Assembly (NCBI GenBank): GCA_021234155.1
Contig: JAJEKV010000046.1
Location: forward strand, 3,161,510-3,225,509
Direction: 5' to 3'
Length of the DNA: 64,000 nt
Origin: Isoetes taiwanensis
Lineage: Eukaryota > Streptophyta > Lycopodiopsida > Isoetales > Isoetaceae
Below the pieces are notes generated by a model, which did no database searches, had not been told where the DNA came from, and saw only the letters and a program-made list of their open reading frames with translations. Position 1 is the first letter of the stretch. Each line of letters begins with the position of its first letter. A program made the translations under genes and the position numbers. Shown here in pieces: positions 47,700 through 57,853 of this stretch.

Positions 47700-48446
47700 T
47701 CATGTCCTTCAACCTATCCTGAAATCATAGAAATCCAAGACAATACATTTTGATTTGACTAATTGCTAAGAATATTGTGTGCATCCTCCATGCTAGTACA
47801 TATCAATAAGAGTACTTCCCATGATAGGATGAGATTGAAACCTGCTAATCTGATCGTGAATACAAGCCTGCCTTGACTTATGCATCCCACAGGGCTACAT
47901 GCTTTTACAACCTAAGAAATGTTACTTTGTTTGGGTTTATTCTTTCATCCTGCATCTTGCATCTTTCTGTAGCAATTACAAGGTAAGAAACCCTTCATTG
48001 TGCGTAACATATCCTGCAATTATTGTACTCCCTGATACCACATCAGGCCTGATGACACCTTTATCCATGTCTTCATGCATTTTATAGCCAAAACCAAATT
48101 TCTATGCCTTTCATAACCAGCAATAAGTACATTCCAAGACACCACAACTCTATTTGGCAATGTTTCAAAGATTCTTTCTGCTTCCTCCAGACTTCCATGG
48201 AGCATAATTATGAATCATAACAACAGCAAGAATACTATCGGATTGCAGGCAGCTTTGAATGATCCTGCTATGGACAACTTTTCCATGCTGAAGGGAGAGG
48301 GTCCTTATGCATATTTGCACGACAGCACGATAAACATGCTTGTCAATTTTTATGCCTAACAACTCAATTGCATGATGGCACAGTTGAGAGGCAAGATGGA
48401 CAATGGGCAAAATAGGCAGAAAAGATTGCACTTCATGTAAAGACAC
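47700..48446 (-). pseudogene. Pentatricopeptide-repeat (PPR) gene remnant
   Basis: The minus-strand frame 48446-48165 has QLCHHAIELLGIKIDKHVYR then HGKVVHSRIIQSC, and a shifted frame (48205-48020) has GSLEEAERIFETLPN and VVVSWNVLIAGY. These are classic plant PPR motif phrases. Further left, frames such as GSTLIDMY are interrupted by stops. One frameshift at about 48190 and several stops mark it as a pseudogene. It differs in sequence from the 24.2-kb PPR remnant. Confidence 0.72.
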
Positions 48447-48449
48447 TCA

Positions 48450-50690
48450 GCAATAGAATTCTTGCAAAGGCTTGAATGGCTTCAAGAACTGAATCTCTAA
48501 ATAGAAACAGAACGCATTCCATGTCGGAAAAATTGAAATTCCAATCGTCTGCCACATTCTACGCCACATTCTATGCCTTCCTTTCTTGCACATTCCTGCA
48601 AAAGGCGGTATGGACAGTCTCTAGTCTCTGAAGAATCGATAGTCTTGTTGTTACATACTACTACAATCAAGATCCGAGCTAAGATAGGCAGAGAGCGAGC
48701 AGATGTGGATGCAACAACTTAATCAATCCTATGCCGCTGTAAGTACGCTTATGTAACATCTCTAAAACATTCTCTCTCCACAATTTCTGCGGCGTGGTAG
48801 AGTTTCGACTTAAAGTTTTTTTGGGTGTTTTGTTCTTGGCCGTAAACCATGGCTTAACACTGGCAACAAAAAGAAGAGAAAGAAAAACATGGACATAAGG
48901 ATCGAACCCTTAACTTCAAGAAGTTATGGCAGTGCCGGTGGATATCAAAAGAAAGGGAAGTGCATGAAACATCTATTGGATCCAAGGTGTAACTTCGAAC
49001 CCAAAAAGACGAGTTTAACTTGCTCTTCTACGATTTTAGAAGGGAAAATGGTCTCGATTTTTCCGTCTAAGAAGAAGGGAAAAAGGCTAAGAAGAAGGGA
49101 GAAGGGTCTTGATTAGAAGATAGAGTCAGAATCAGAAGCACTGAGACACAAAATGGTAACAACAAAAAATGGAGAGTGAACTCCCTCCTGGAACAAAGAA
49201 AAAAAATTGTTACAAATAAAGGAAAGGTGGAAAAACCACCAAAACAAAAAGGAAAATGAGGATGAACAGAATATGGGCCTTCACCCTCTACATGTTGTTG
49301 GTGCTTTGCAAAATGCCGTTAATGCAAGAGCAAGATACAGGAACTAACAGCTGATGAATATCTGCAGTTTGCTTTCTTGTGTTAGGATAAAACTGCTCGA
49401 TCAATCTGGCTGTGCAGTCTTCATAATAGTCCTGCACAAGAAGAAAGAATTAAAAGAAAAAAGATAATCTAAACACAATTTTTTTTAAGCGGCCTCCCAA
49501 ACATCAATATTTTGCCTAATATGACAACAAGAAAGCACAATACTAAGTACAAACTAGATTCTTGAAAGCAGGAACTTCCAGTATACATTAAACACTGTAA
49601 TAACCTTGTTTTAGCTTCTGCACAACATCGCACTAAAATGGCGCCCCCAATTGAGGAATTTTTAGCTTCGAATCGGAGATCTTAGAATTTATTGCCATGT
49701 AAAAAAGCAAGAAGGGCGAGATTGTCTGCAAGAACAAATGAAGGGAGAAAAATTGAAAGGACAAACCCAAGCCCTGTGAACGCACAGCAAAAGCTCCAGA
49801 AGAACAGGGTATCCAACCCAAATCATTCATGACAGATTTGATGCATTAACAGTTCCAAGCTTTGCTAGGATGTGAAGCTGCAAGAAAAATACTCACCGAA
49901 TGAAGCATCCTCTAGCTTTAGTTTTAGTACATATGGTAAGCAGGCAGATCGAAAGTTAGCATCTAAAAAATGGGTATGGGATTTTTTTGTCATCCCACTG
50001 ACACAAATAGGCTGCAAACTATAGCCAATACCAGGACCTGTTTCCCTCAAACCTGATGGAAAAACGGCCTTTAGGAATACTTCTGTACACGCCAAAACAA
50101 AGAAACCCCAATTTTGTGGAAAAAAATGTTGGAGCACCGATACTAATTCTTTCTTCTTGTGCACAATGCTCTTCACAAACACTGGAAAAATGCTCTTAAG
50201 GGTGCATCCCCATTAGTCTGTTACCTGGCCTTGCCTTTGATTCGTGGCAAGTAGCGACAAAAAAAAATTGGCCGCACTATCTCTTCTCCAGCCTACAAAC
50301 TACAAAGGGCAGGACTTCGCTTCTTGGCGCCTCCAATAACCAGGGAATGGTTGAGATCATGGCTTTGCTCAAGGAGGAAGTGGTCTGAGATCGTGGAAGA
50401 TCCAAATCCCAGCGAGCTTTTGGATTGCGGTGTTTTTGTTGGACGGACAGGGGAATTTTCCCCTGTTACACGTCCAATCTTTGTTTTTTCTTTTTTTTTA
50501 AAATTTGGAAAAACATAGAAAAGCATACGTGTCAACTCGAGAGCCCTTCTCTTGGCGGAAATATTAGAAACCTATTTTCCTCAAACAAAAACTCACACTG
50601 ACTTATATAAACACCAAACAGCCATGGCAGAAGCATAGCTCCTGTTCCTGATTTTCAACACTTAACATAAAACAGAACAACCATAGCTCC
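48450..50690. other. No gene recognised
   Basis: AT-rich, with a purine-rich tract at 49040-49110 and a short open frame (50324-50518) of unknown meaning. Confidence 0.45.
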
Positions 50691-50704
50691 ATCCAGACTC
50701 TAAA

Positions 50705-50930
50705 ATGGTGGCTAATAGCCCAATCGGAGCCCTAGCAAAGAGCAGGTGTGGAGCCCGCATGGCTTATGCTTGGCAAATCGGATGGCAGAACAACCATAGC
50801 TCCACCGGAGCTCTTAAACAGAGGCACATCTCCACCGGAGCCCTAGCAGCAGCAGACAGAGAGCCCACATGGGCTTATGCTTGGCAAATCGGATTTCGTG
50901 AGAACCCTGACCTCCCTGCCTCAATGAAAA
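50705..50930 (+). repeat. Internally duplicated segment
   Basis: GGCTTATGCTTGGCAAATCGGAT occurs at about 50760 and 50872, each after GGAGCCC. CTCCACCGGAGC recurs at about 50801 and 50831. The open frame over it therefore shows AYAWQIG twice. It is probably non-coding duplication upstream of the S-acyltransferase gene. Confidence 0.6.
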
Positions 50931-51522
50931 TCCCTCACCAAGGCGCCCTCTGTAAGCTGTTGCCGTCTCTGTCGAAAAAAGAAAGGGGCGTGCAGTCTTA
51001 TCTATGCCCTAAGAAAACGGCCCCGACCACTGCAAATATGAAATACATTCTAAAAAATCTGTAAAAAAAAACATGACCACTAAATGCAAATAAGCTGCTC
51101 GAACCTTGTAAAACATACGGTTCCACATACTATACATCGCCAAAATCATAGTCCACACCATGCGAGAAAGCACCTCCCACAATACCAAACTCAAACGTTG
51201 GAAGTTTATGTTGTGAAGATACCATATTGAACTACATAAGAGAATGAATAAAAAGTATTGAGTCAATCTACCAATAGAACTTGACTTGGAAGCTCTAGTA
51301 TTGCACTTGACTTGAAACCTCTTAGTATCGTAGCATTCTTAACAATCACCTCGACAAAATATGACTGAATACAATTGTTGCAAACAATGCTCTGTCATGA
51401 TACCATCTCGGAACCACAGCAGCACGCCCATAACTAGCTCCATCATACAGCTCGGCGGAGTAGATGCCGGAAGGAAGGAAGAAAAGTTTCGCTGCCACGA
51501 TTCGTAGGCCTATATGTGCACT

Positions 51523-51523
51523 A

Positions 51524-51565
<42 letters not shown>

Positions 51566-51582
51566 TTTTTTTTTTTTTTTTT
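51523..51582. repeat. (ATT)n microsatellite and T-run
   Basis: About 14 TTA/ATT units are followed by an 18-19 base T-run, about 290 bp upstream of the S-acyltransferase start codon. Such tracts often vary in length. Confidence 0.92.
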
Positions 51583-51865
51583 GTTATTTACGCAAGCCAC
51601 CTCACTATACCACCTCAAAATTTTTGAAACGATATACTTAATTGCTTATGCCACTTCATCATGTAGCATTAAATGCGAATACTATACGTGGCTAAACCAG
51701 AGCCATCGATGCAACACGTTCGACGGTCGAGATGAACCCAACCTAACCTGCCCCCTTCTACATAGAGATTTTGGTGTCGCCGCGTGGGCCCTCGATCTCA
51801 GATCTGGACGCATACTGTTGACTGAGGCACAGGCAGTAAAGATGCAAATGTGAATTTTGGTATTG

Positions 51866-54486
51866 ATGGTGCGGAAACATGGTTGGGATTGGCCGCTTCA
51901 TGGTTTTCAGGTACACTTTCTTTCTGCAATTTCGTCTCATTAAGAAAGAGTTTAATGAAGTTATATTGGATTCTTAAAATCTAGTTTTTCTAAATCTGGT
52001 CTGTCTTATCCTCATCTTGTAACAATCTAGAATCCTTGCATTTTGTCTGTGCAACAAACTTTCAATTTAATACTAATGTCGTAAAGAACACTCCCATAGA
52101 TGTGCCAACGCTGATATTCATAGATTTAGATTTCTTTCTATCGTAAAATTTTATAAGGACATTGTTCATGATTTGCGTTTTATGTCCTCAGGTTGCTGCA
52201 ATCGCTGTATTTTTTTCTCTTATGGCCATGTTCTACATCTTTTTAGCTCCTTTCCTTGGGAGTAACTTCTTCCAATATGCAGCATTTGCATCTTACAGCG
52301 TACTGGTTAGTGCCTTTTAGAAGATTTTGCTGAAAAGGTTTTGCACTATCAATACACTTAACCTCATCTGTTTTCAGGCAACTACAGTTATTTTACTATA
52401 CATTAGATGTGCAGCTATCAACCCTGGAGATCCAGGCGCAATTGCATCTCAAGCACAAAAAGACAATGAAAAGAACCGATGCATGAGAATACCATTGCCA
52501 TTTTTATATATTGGTGGGCTTTTTGTTTGGTTTTTGAAAGATGATCGTTGCTTGCGCAAGGGATCGGAGAATTTTGGGGCAGATGAGGATATTCTTTTTT
52601 GCACCTTGTGCAACACAGAGGTCTAAACTTGCTTTTACCGAGTTTTCAAATATCATTTCATTTAATTGAGATTATGGAACAAGTTTGATTATTTCCATGC
52701 CAGGTGCGTAAGTTTAGCAAGCACTGCAGGACTTGTGACAAATGTGTTGATGGGTTTGATCACCATTGTCGTGTATGTACGTCATCTCTATCAATATCTG
52801 CTGAAGCAGGCCCACAATAGGGTCTCCTTTTTGACAAGTACTATTTGTTGTTAAACTTGCAGTGGCTGAACAATTGTGTAGGGAGAAAGAATTATACTAC
52901 TTTTTTCGCACTCATGACAGCAAGCCTCATCCTGGTAATAAAGAGCGTCATAGTGTCTTGCTTGTTTTGACCAAAGTTTGAACCTTGTGTGCTTTCAATA
53001 GAGCTTGACTTTTATTTGTGCAGCTTTAAACATATATAAGAATTTGGTATATGCAATTCTTGACATTGTTTACACAAATGATATTTTAACAATGTTAACA
53101 TTGTGACCTTTAGCAACACTTGGCCCATATGTATTCAAGAATCTATTTTTGTTTTTTGCAGTTGATCATGGAGTGGGCTATAGGTGCTGCAGTGATTGCA
53201 AGATGCTTTGCTAATAATGGAGCAACTAAACATCAGATTGTAAATAAACTTGGTAATGGATTTCCTATAGCAGCATTTGCTACTATTGTGGTAGGTTCAC
53301 TTGGCCAAAGTTTTCATGTAAAGGTTTTTCTTTAGTACGGTAGATTTTGTCGAAATATTTAGTGTCAAATTGATAGAGAAGTAATATTCAAAGTCTCAAA
53401 GATAGTATTCTAAAGCAGTTTGGAAGAAGATATTAGAGTCTATGAGAGCTAGCTAAGAAAGAATAATTGTTATGCATAAAGTGGGCATAATAAAGTAAAC
53501 TCTCTTGCTATTTTTACATTCTTCAAATATGACTCCATTTTGCAATATAAATTAATGTCTGACATTATTTATTTGTAGGCAGTATCTACCGCTGTTGCAC
53601 TAGTGGGCTCTATCCCTTTGCTGGAGCTTCTTTTCTTCCATCTTATTCTCATTAGAAAGGTAACAATCACTTCAAAGAAACTTCTATTGAAATTGTGCTT
53701 TGCCTAATTGGAAAACAATTTACCTTACCAGGGACTCACAACTTACGATTATGTTGTTGCAATGAGGACACAAAATGAGGAGCAGCCAAAGCCCCCAGAA
53801 GAGGATGTTTCAACATCTCCAAATAATCCATATCAGTATAAGGGTGCTTGGTGTACTCCTCCAAGGGAGTTTGTGAAACACGGGGTAACATTTGGTTTAT
53901 TATTAAGGTTCTAAAAGATGAATCCAGTTACAATTACTGCCTTTGCTGAATAATTAATCTCTCGTAAGACTGCACATATCATACAATTCTGTCGCTTCCG
54001 CAGGATGAGATCACCCCGCATTTGGAACTTGGCGAGATTTCTCCTTTGGGAGTGGATACTACTGCAACTTCAAAGTTAGATAACAAATCAATAAAGATCA
54101 ATCCTTGTAACTTGGCAAAGTTGAACCCTATTCAAGTAGCAAGAGCAGTGTCCAAAGCCAGAAAAAAGTCATCTGTAATGCGAGCGCTCAATCGTGACAA
54201 TGCATCTGAGGCTGGCCGCGTATCCACCAACAATCATACTAAAACTAAGAGCGAAGATTATGATATGCTGGGTAAGAAGACACTTGGATTAAAATTAAAA
54301 AGGGAATGCTTATTATCACTGAAAATAAGTGAAACAATAAATTCGTTGGATGTATGCTAATTGTCTGCTATGCCCCTTGCAGAAGAGTTCGACTCCAGCA
54401 AAGATTCTGAGGAATGTTGTGCTTTACCTGCAAAAGCTGATTATGATCAATCTCAGGGTCCTCTCCGTTTGCCGTCCCATAAATAG
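51866..54486 (+). CDS. PAT: DHHC-type protein S-acyltransferase, 10 exons
   Basis: Exons: 51866-51910, 52192-52305, 52378-52620, 52704-52772, 52863-52934, 53162-53290, 53579-53659, 53732-53884, 54004-54271, 54383-54486. All introns are GT-AG, and the joined frame is open for 425 residues. The enzyme attaches palmitate to cysteines of membrane-associated proteins by way of an acyl-enzyme intermediate. Membrane segments lie at about residues 16-38, 44-66, 166-197 and 215-249. A DPG motif is at 71-73. The cysteine-rich domain (128-162) holds [20 protein letters not shown] with catalytic Cys156. The usual TTxE motif reads TTYD (254-257). The start MVRKHGW and the tail ([11 protein letters not shown]) match the Arabidopsis PAT19-22 group. 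Nothing is missing, and it is the only intact host gene in the window. Confidence 0.93.
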
Positions 54487-54587
54487 CAAATGAAGCATTT
54501 GCTTTTTGGAGTAAATAAGTTCCACAATGGCATCAATTTTACGAGGAAAAGGAGCTCTCTTATGTATAGTACAGACAGAGTTGAACA

Positions 54588-54593
54588 AATAAA
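54588..54593 (+). terminator. Likely poly(A) signal of the S-acyltransferase gene
   Basis: AATAAA about 100 bp after the stop codon, in AT-rich sequence. Confidence 0.5.
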
Positions 54594-54599
54594 AATGCT

Positions 54600-55510
54600 A
54601 TGATGTATATTAAGGTGTAGATAATGCCCTGGCCCACGGGCGTTATTGAAAAAAAAAAATGAGGGCCATCAAATAACTATAGCTACCTTCTAATGCACAA
54701 TGTAGCTATAATTATTCACAATGTAACAATTTCCAATGTACTATAAAAACACCGAGCTTGCAAAATTGCCAAATATTACAACCCCATAGCAATTAGAATT
54801 AATTAAAAACCCTTTGAATCACCTCCCTTCACATTTCCCTCGTCAATGCATGACAAAATTAATAAACAACAATATGACCTATAAAAAATTTAGGATGGAC
54901 AACTACACGACAACTACCTCTAGTAGCCTTAAAATAACATTAATAATAAACAAACAACCACACACCCCACTATCTTCACACATTAATGTAGAACATATAT
55001 TAAATAAACCACCCGCATCTTCCAGGATCAACAAACAACTACCCACTTAATAAACCACAACTTTTTCGCACATGGCCTTCCTTCCTACCTTCACACAAAC
55101 CCAATAATGCTCAAATTCCATGGATAAATTTCATATCAAGCCAATCATGCTCCTCACTACGTTGACATGCAGCAGTCATAATTACATTTTACTAGACAAG
55201 TTCAAATCTACTTGAACAACCTAAAGGAATCCAAGCGAGTCTTCATATAATATGTAGAAATTTAAGGGATTTCTAAAACAATCTCGCAGAAGCTTACATG
55301 AATAGAAAACATGCATCGCAACATCAACTTTCAAAAAAATCTCATAAAATCTACACAAACCATTGCAGAATCTCCAAAAACTAAGACTATCCTAAGAGAA
55401 TCTCATAGCAATTTACACCGGAGTAACTTACACCATAGAAACACACATCGTAGGATCGATAAAAAAACTTGTGTGTATATCTAACATATATATGTTCTTA
55501 TGTTTGTCCT
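54600..55510. other. No gene seen
   Basis: AT-rich DNA. From about 55200 weak GAATCT-like units appear, related to the arrays elsewhere. Confidence 0.45.
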
Positions 55511-55514
55511 GTTG

Positions 55515-55910
55515 AATCCGACCGTTGATCCGAGATCCTACGGCTCACGTGGCTTTGGGACATATCCTGCGGCCCAGATGGCTTGGGAGTTTGTGTATAG
55601 ACTATATATATGTAAGCGATCCCACGGTCCAAAGTTGATTCGATCCTCGATCGCCTCGGCCCGAGATCCTACGACTCACGTTGGTTTGGGACATCCTACG
55701 GTGCACATGGCTTGAGAATTATATGTAATCGATCTAACGGCCAGTTGCTCTTGATCCTCGATCGCCGATCCGAGATCCTACGCTCGTGGCTTGGCACATA
55801 TCCTACGGTCCGGATGGCTTTGGGAATTATATGTAATAGATCCTACTACTCATATTGCTTTTATATGGTGGGATCTTGATCGCTGATCGAGTCTAAGATC
55901 CTAAGGCTCA
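55515..55910. repeat. Tandem repeat, about 110-130 bp unit, four copies
   Basis: GAGATCCTACG occurs at about 55532, 55662 and 55772, with a weaker copy near 55893. Each is followed by CTCACGTGGCTTGGGACATATCCTACGG-type sequence (shown here in part) and ATGGCTTGGGA. The units are diverged and of unequal length. Confidence 0.8.
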
Positions 55911-55949
55911 TGTTGAATGCTCGTCCCTTAAGGAAAGGCTTTTTAAAAT

Positions 55950-56020
55950 TTTTTATGTTATTGGGGGATTCAACCCCGCCCTCAACCCCCAAACCCCCAC
56001 TCTAACCACTAGACCAAGCA
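55950..56020 (-). mobile_element. tRNA-like SINE head or tRNA pseudogene
   Basis: The minus strand has box A TGGTCTAGTGG (56006-56016), identical to that of the SINE at 19.3 kb. Box B GGTTGAATCCCCC lies at 55963-55975. The spacing fits a polymerase III promoter. G-runs between the boxes rule out a normal cloverleaf. An A/T-rich tail follows. Confidence 0.6.
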
Positions 56021-56094
56021 TTAGTTCTATGAATAATTTATGTTTCAAAATACTTAAGGGTAATGCTCTAATTAAGATAAAATAGAATATAACA

Positions 56095-56202
56095 TTCTAG
56101 ATAGTTCAAGAAAGTTCTAGAATGTTCTGGAGGCTCTGGAAAGTTCTAAAATCTTCTAGAATGTTCTAGAACGTTCCAGAATATTCTAGAATATTTTGGA
56201 AT
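56095..56202. repeat. Heat-shock-element array (10-bp TTCNNGAANN units)
   Basis: TTC and GAA alternate every 5 bases across the stretch. From 56154 to 56191 there are eight perfect units in a row (TTCtaGAAtgTTCtaGAA and so on). This is the binding pattern of heat-shock transcription factors. It grades into the degenerate GAATCT repeat on the right, so it may be a drifted form of the same minisatellite. Confidence 0.8.
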
Positions 56203-56880
56203 ACAAGAGAATCTAGGGGAAATCTGAGAGAATCCTTCCAGAAAGGCCCAAATTGTTCTAATAAGTTCTAGAATGTAGGGGAATCTTCGGAAATGTAAGG
56301 GAATAGGGAACTACTTCCAGAAAGTTCTAGGATGTTTTGAAAGTTTCAGAATGTTCTAGAATGTAAAGGAATCGAGGAGAATTAAAGGGAATATAAGGAA
56401 ATCTCATAAATTGTAAGAGAATGTAGGAAAATATTTACAAGTCTGACGGAATCGCTTAAAATCTAGTTGAATCTAAGGGGATCTTCATAATATCTAAGGG
56501 AATCTAAGAAAATCTTGATGAAATCTTAGAGTTTTTTTTTAAGATTTTGCAAAGAGCCACAATAGAATGTTCTAAAATGTTTTCATAATAAAGGTGTACA
56601 ATATAAATCTTGAAAAAAAAATGTTCTAGATGCTCAGGGTAAGCGCCTCAGTCTAAAAATAGAAAGTGTTTTAGAAATGTTGCACAGATCCAAACTAGAT
56701 TATTTTGGAAGGTTCTAAATGCTCATGGGTAAGCATCTCAATCAAAATAGAAAATTCTAAGAGAATCTAAGGGAATCTTCATGAATGCTAAATATAGTAC
56801 ATACAATGTTGAAGAATATAGAGGAATCACAAGAGAATCTCAGTAGAATCGTTGGTTATCTAGAGCACGACAGGGCCTTG
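56203..56880. repeat. Degenerate GAATCT minisatellite, array 3
   Basis: GAATCT-type units in plus orientation (AATCTAGGGG, AATCTAAGGG) are mixed with further TTCTAGAA-type units (for example 56303-56370). Two copies of TGCTCA.GGTAAGC..CTCA lie near 56630 and 56723. Confidence 0.75.
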
Positions 56881-56934
56881 CCCCATAAGAACATGCTAAA
56901 ACTGGAACAATGTGCTGTAGGACGCATTAAATTT

Positions 56935-56952
56935 CTTGTATATATATACAAG
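56935..56952. other. 18-bp perfect palindrome at the centre of a fold-back
   Basis: CTTGTATATATATACAAG lies between plus-oriented GAATCT repeats (left) and minus-oriented ones (right). The adjacent GGGACCGCATGAAGCCGACC is the reverse complement of the flank at 19986-20010. Confidence 0.75.
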
Positions 56953-56994
56953 TGTTTATAATATGAGGGACCGCATGAAGCCGACCATCATGAA

Positions 56995-57395
56995 AGATTC
57001 CCCTAAATTTCTAAAGATGAGCCCAAGATTCCTTTAGATTATGCAATATTCTATGTAGATTCCTCTGGATTCTCGCAGATTCTATGAAGATTCCCCTAGA
57101 TTCTCCAATATTCTATCAAGATTCCTCTCGTTTCTCAAATATTCTAAGATTCTCTTGAGATTCCCCTATATTTTCAAAGATTATCCCAAGATTCCTCTAG
57201 ATTCCATGTAGATTCTCTTAGATTTCCCAAGATTCTATAAAGATTCGCCTAGAATCTCTAAGATTCTCTTGAGATTCCTCTAGATTCTCTAAGATCCGAG
57301 GAAGATTTCCCTAGATTCGTCGAGGTTCTTAAAGATTTTATCAAGTTCCCTTACATTCCCTTACATTCTCAAAGATTAGATTCTCTTAGATTTGG
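56995..57395. repeat. Degenerate AGATT minisatellite, array 4 (inverted)
   Basis: AGATTC and AGATTCCCCT-type units are spaced 10-11 bases apart. They are the reverse complement of the arrays at 19.7 and 21.5-22.7 kb. Confidence 0.85.
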
Positions 57396-57438
57396 GGAAT
57401 TGAGGGGGAGATGAACGTTAAGCGCTCTGTTTGGTGCC

Positions 57439-57852
57439 TTGGGCTCCATGCGAAGCCCAGGCTCGATGGATGAGGCCTTCTTGGAGGCTGTTCTCCAGGG
57501 CCTTGGATTCCCGGACATCCCTTCCGATTATGATGTGACAGTCGCTGCTATTGATAGTCTAATCATTCAGTCGTACAATTCTAGGACTAGAATAGGATTT
57601 AGTAGAACAGCTATAGGCAGTCATTTTCTTAACATTTTGGGGTTTGACAGAGTAGGATCCTTAAGAATCATGGCCCATAACTCGGCCTACCTCGCCCTAG
57701 GCAGATTCAACCGTAATCTTTTTCAAATCTCCGTTCTTGAGAGATTTGGAATTGAACCTATTCTCCACTGGACAAGTTTCTTTGATCTCCGGCCAGCTTG
57801 GTTCTTTAGTGATTTACAGATTCTTGTTTGGAGATACGCAGGCGAAAACTGA
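57439..57852 (+). CDS. Hypothetical open frame before LINE ORF1
   Basis: A 137-residue frame (start MGSMRSPGSMDEAFLEAVLQ, end WRYAGEN) ends two bases before the ORF1 ATG at 57854. No domain is recognised. It may be an upstream ORF of the LINE or captured host sequence. Confidence 0.3.
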   Translation: MGSMRSPGSMDEAFLEAVLQGLGFPDIPSDYDVTVAAIDSLIIQSYNSRTRIGFSRTAIGSHFLNILGFDRVGSLRIMAHNSAYLALGRFNRNLFQISVLERFGIEPILHWTSFFDLRPAWFFSDLQILVWRYAGEN

Positions 57853-57853
57853 A

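Noticed and set aside
48890-49030. GGTTCGATCC-like box B on the minus strand, possible tRNA
   Set aside because: No matching box A and no cloverleaf.
51464-51853. Open frame through the ATT microsatellite
   Set aside because: A run of isoleucines and phenylalanines from the simple repeat. It overlaps the upstream region of the real S-acyltransferase gene.
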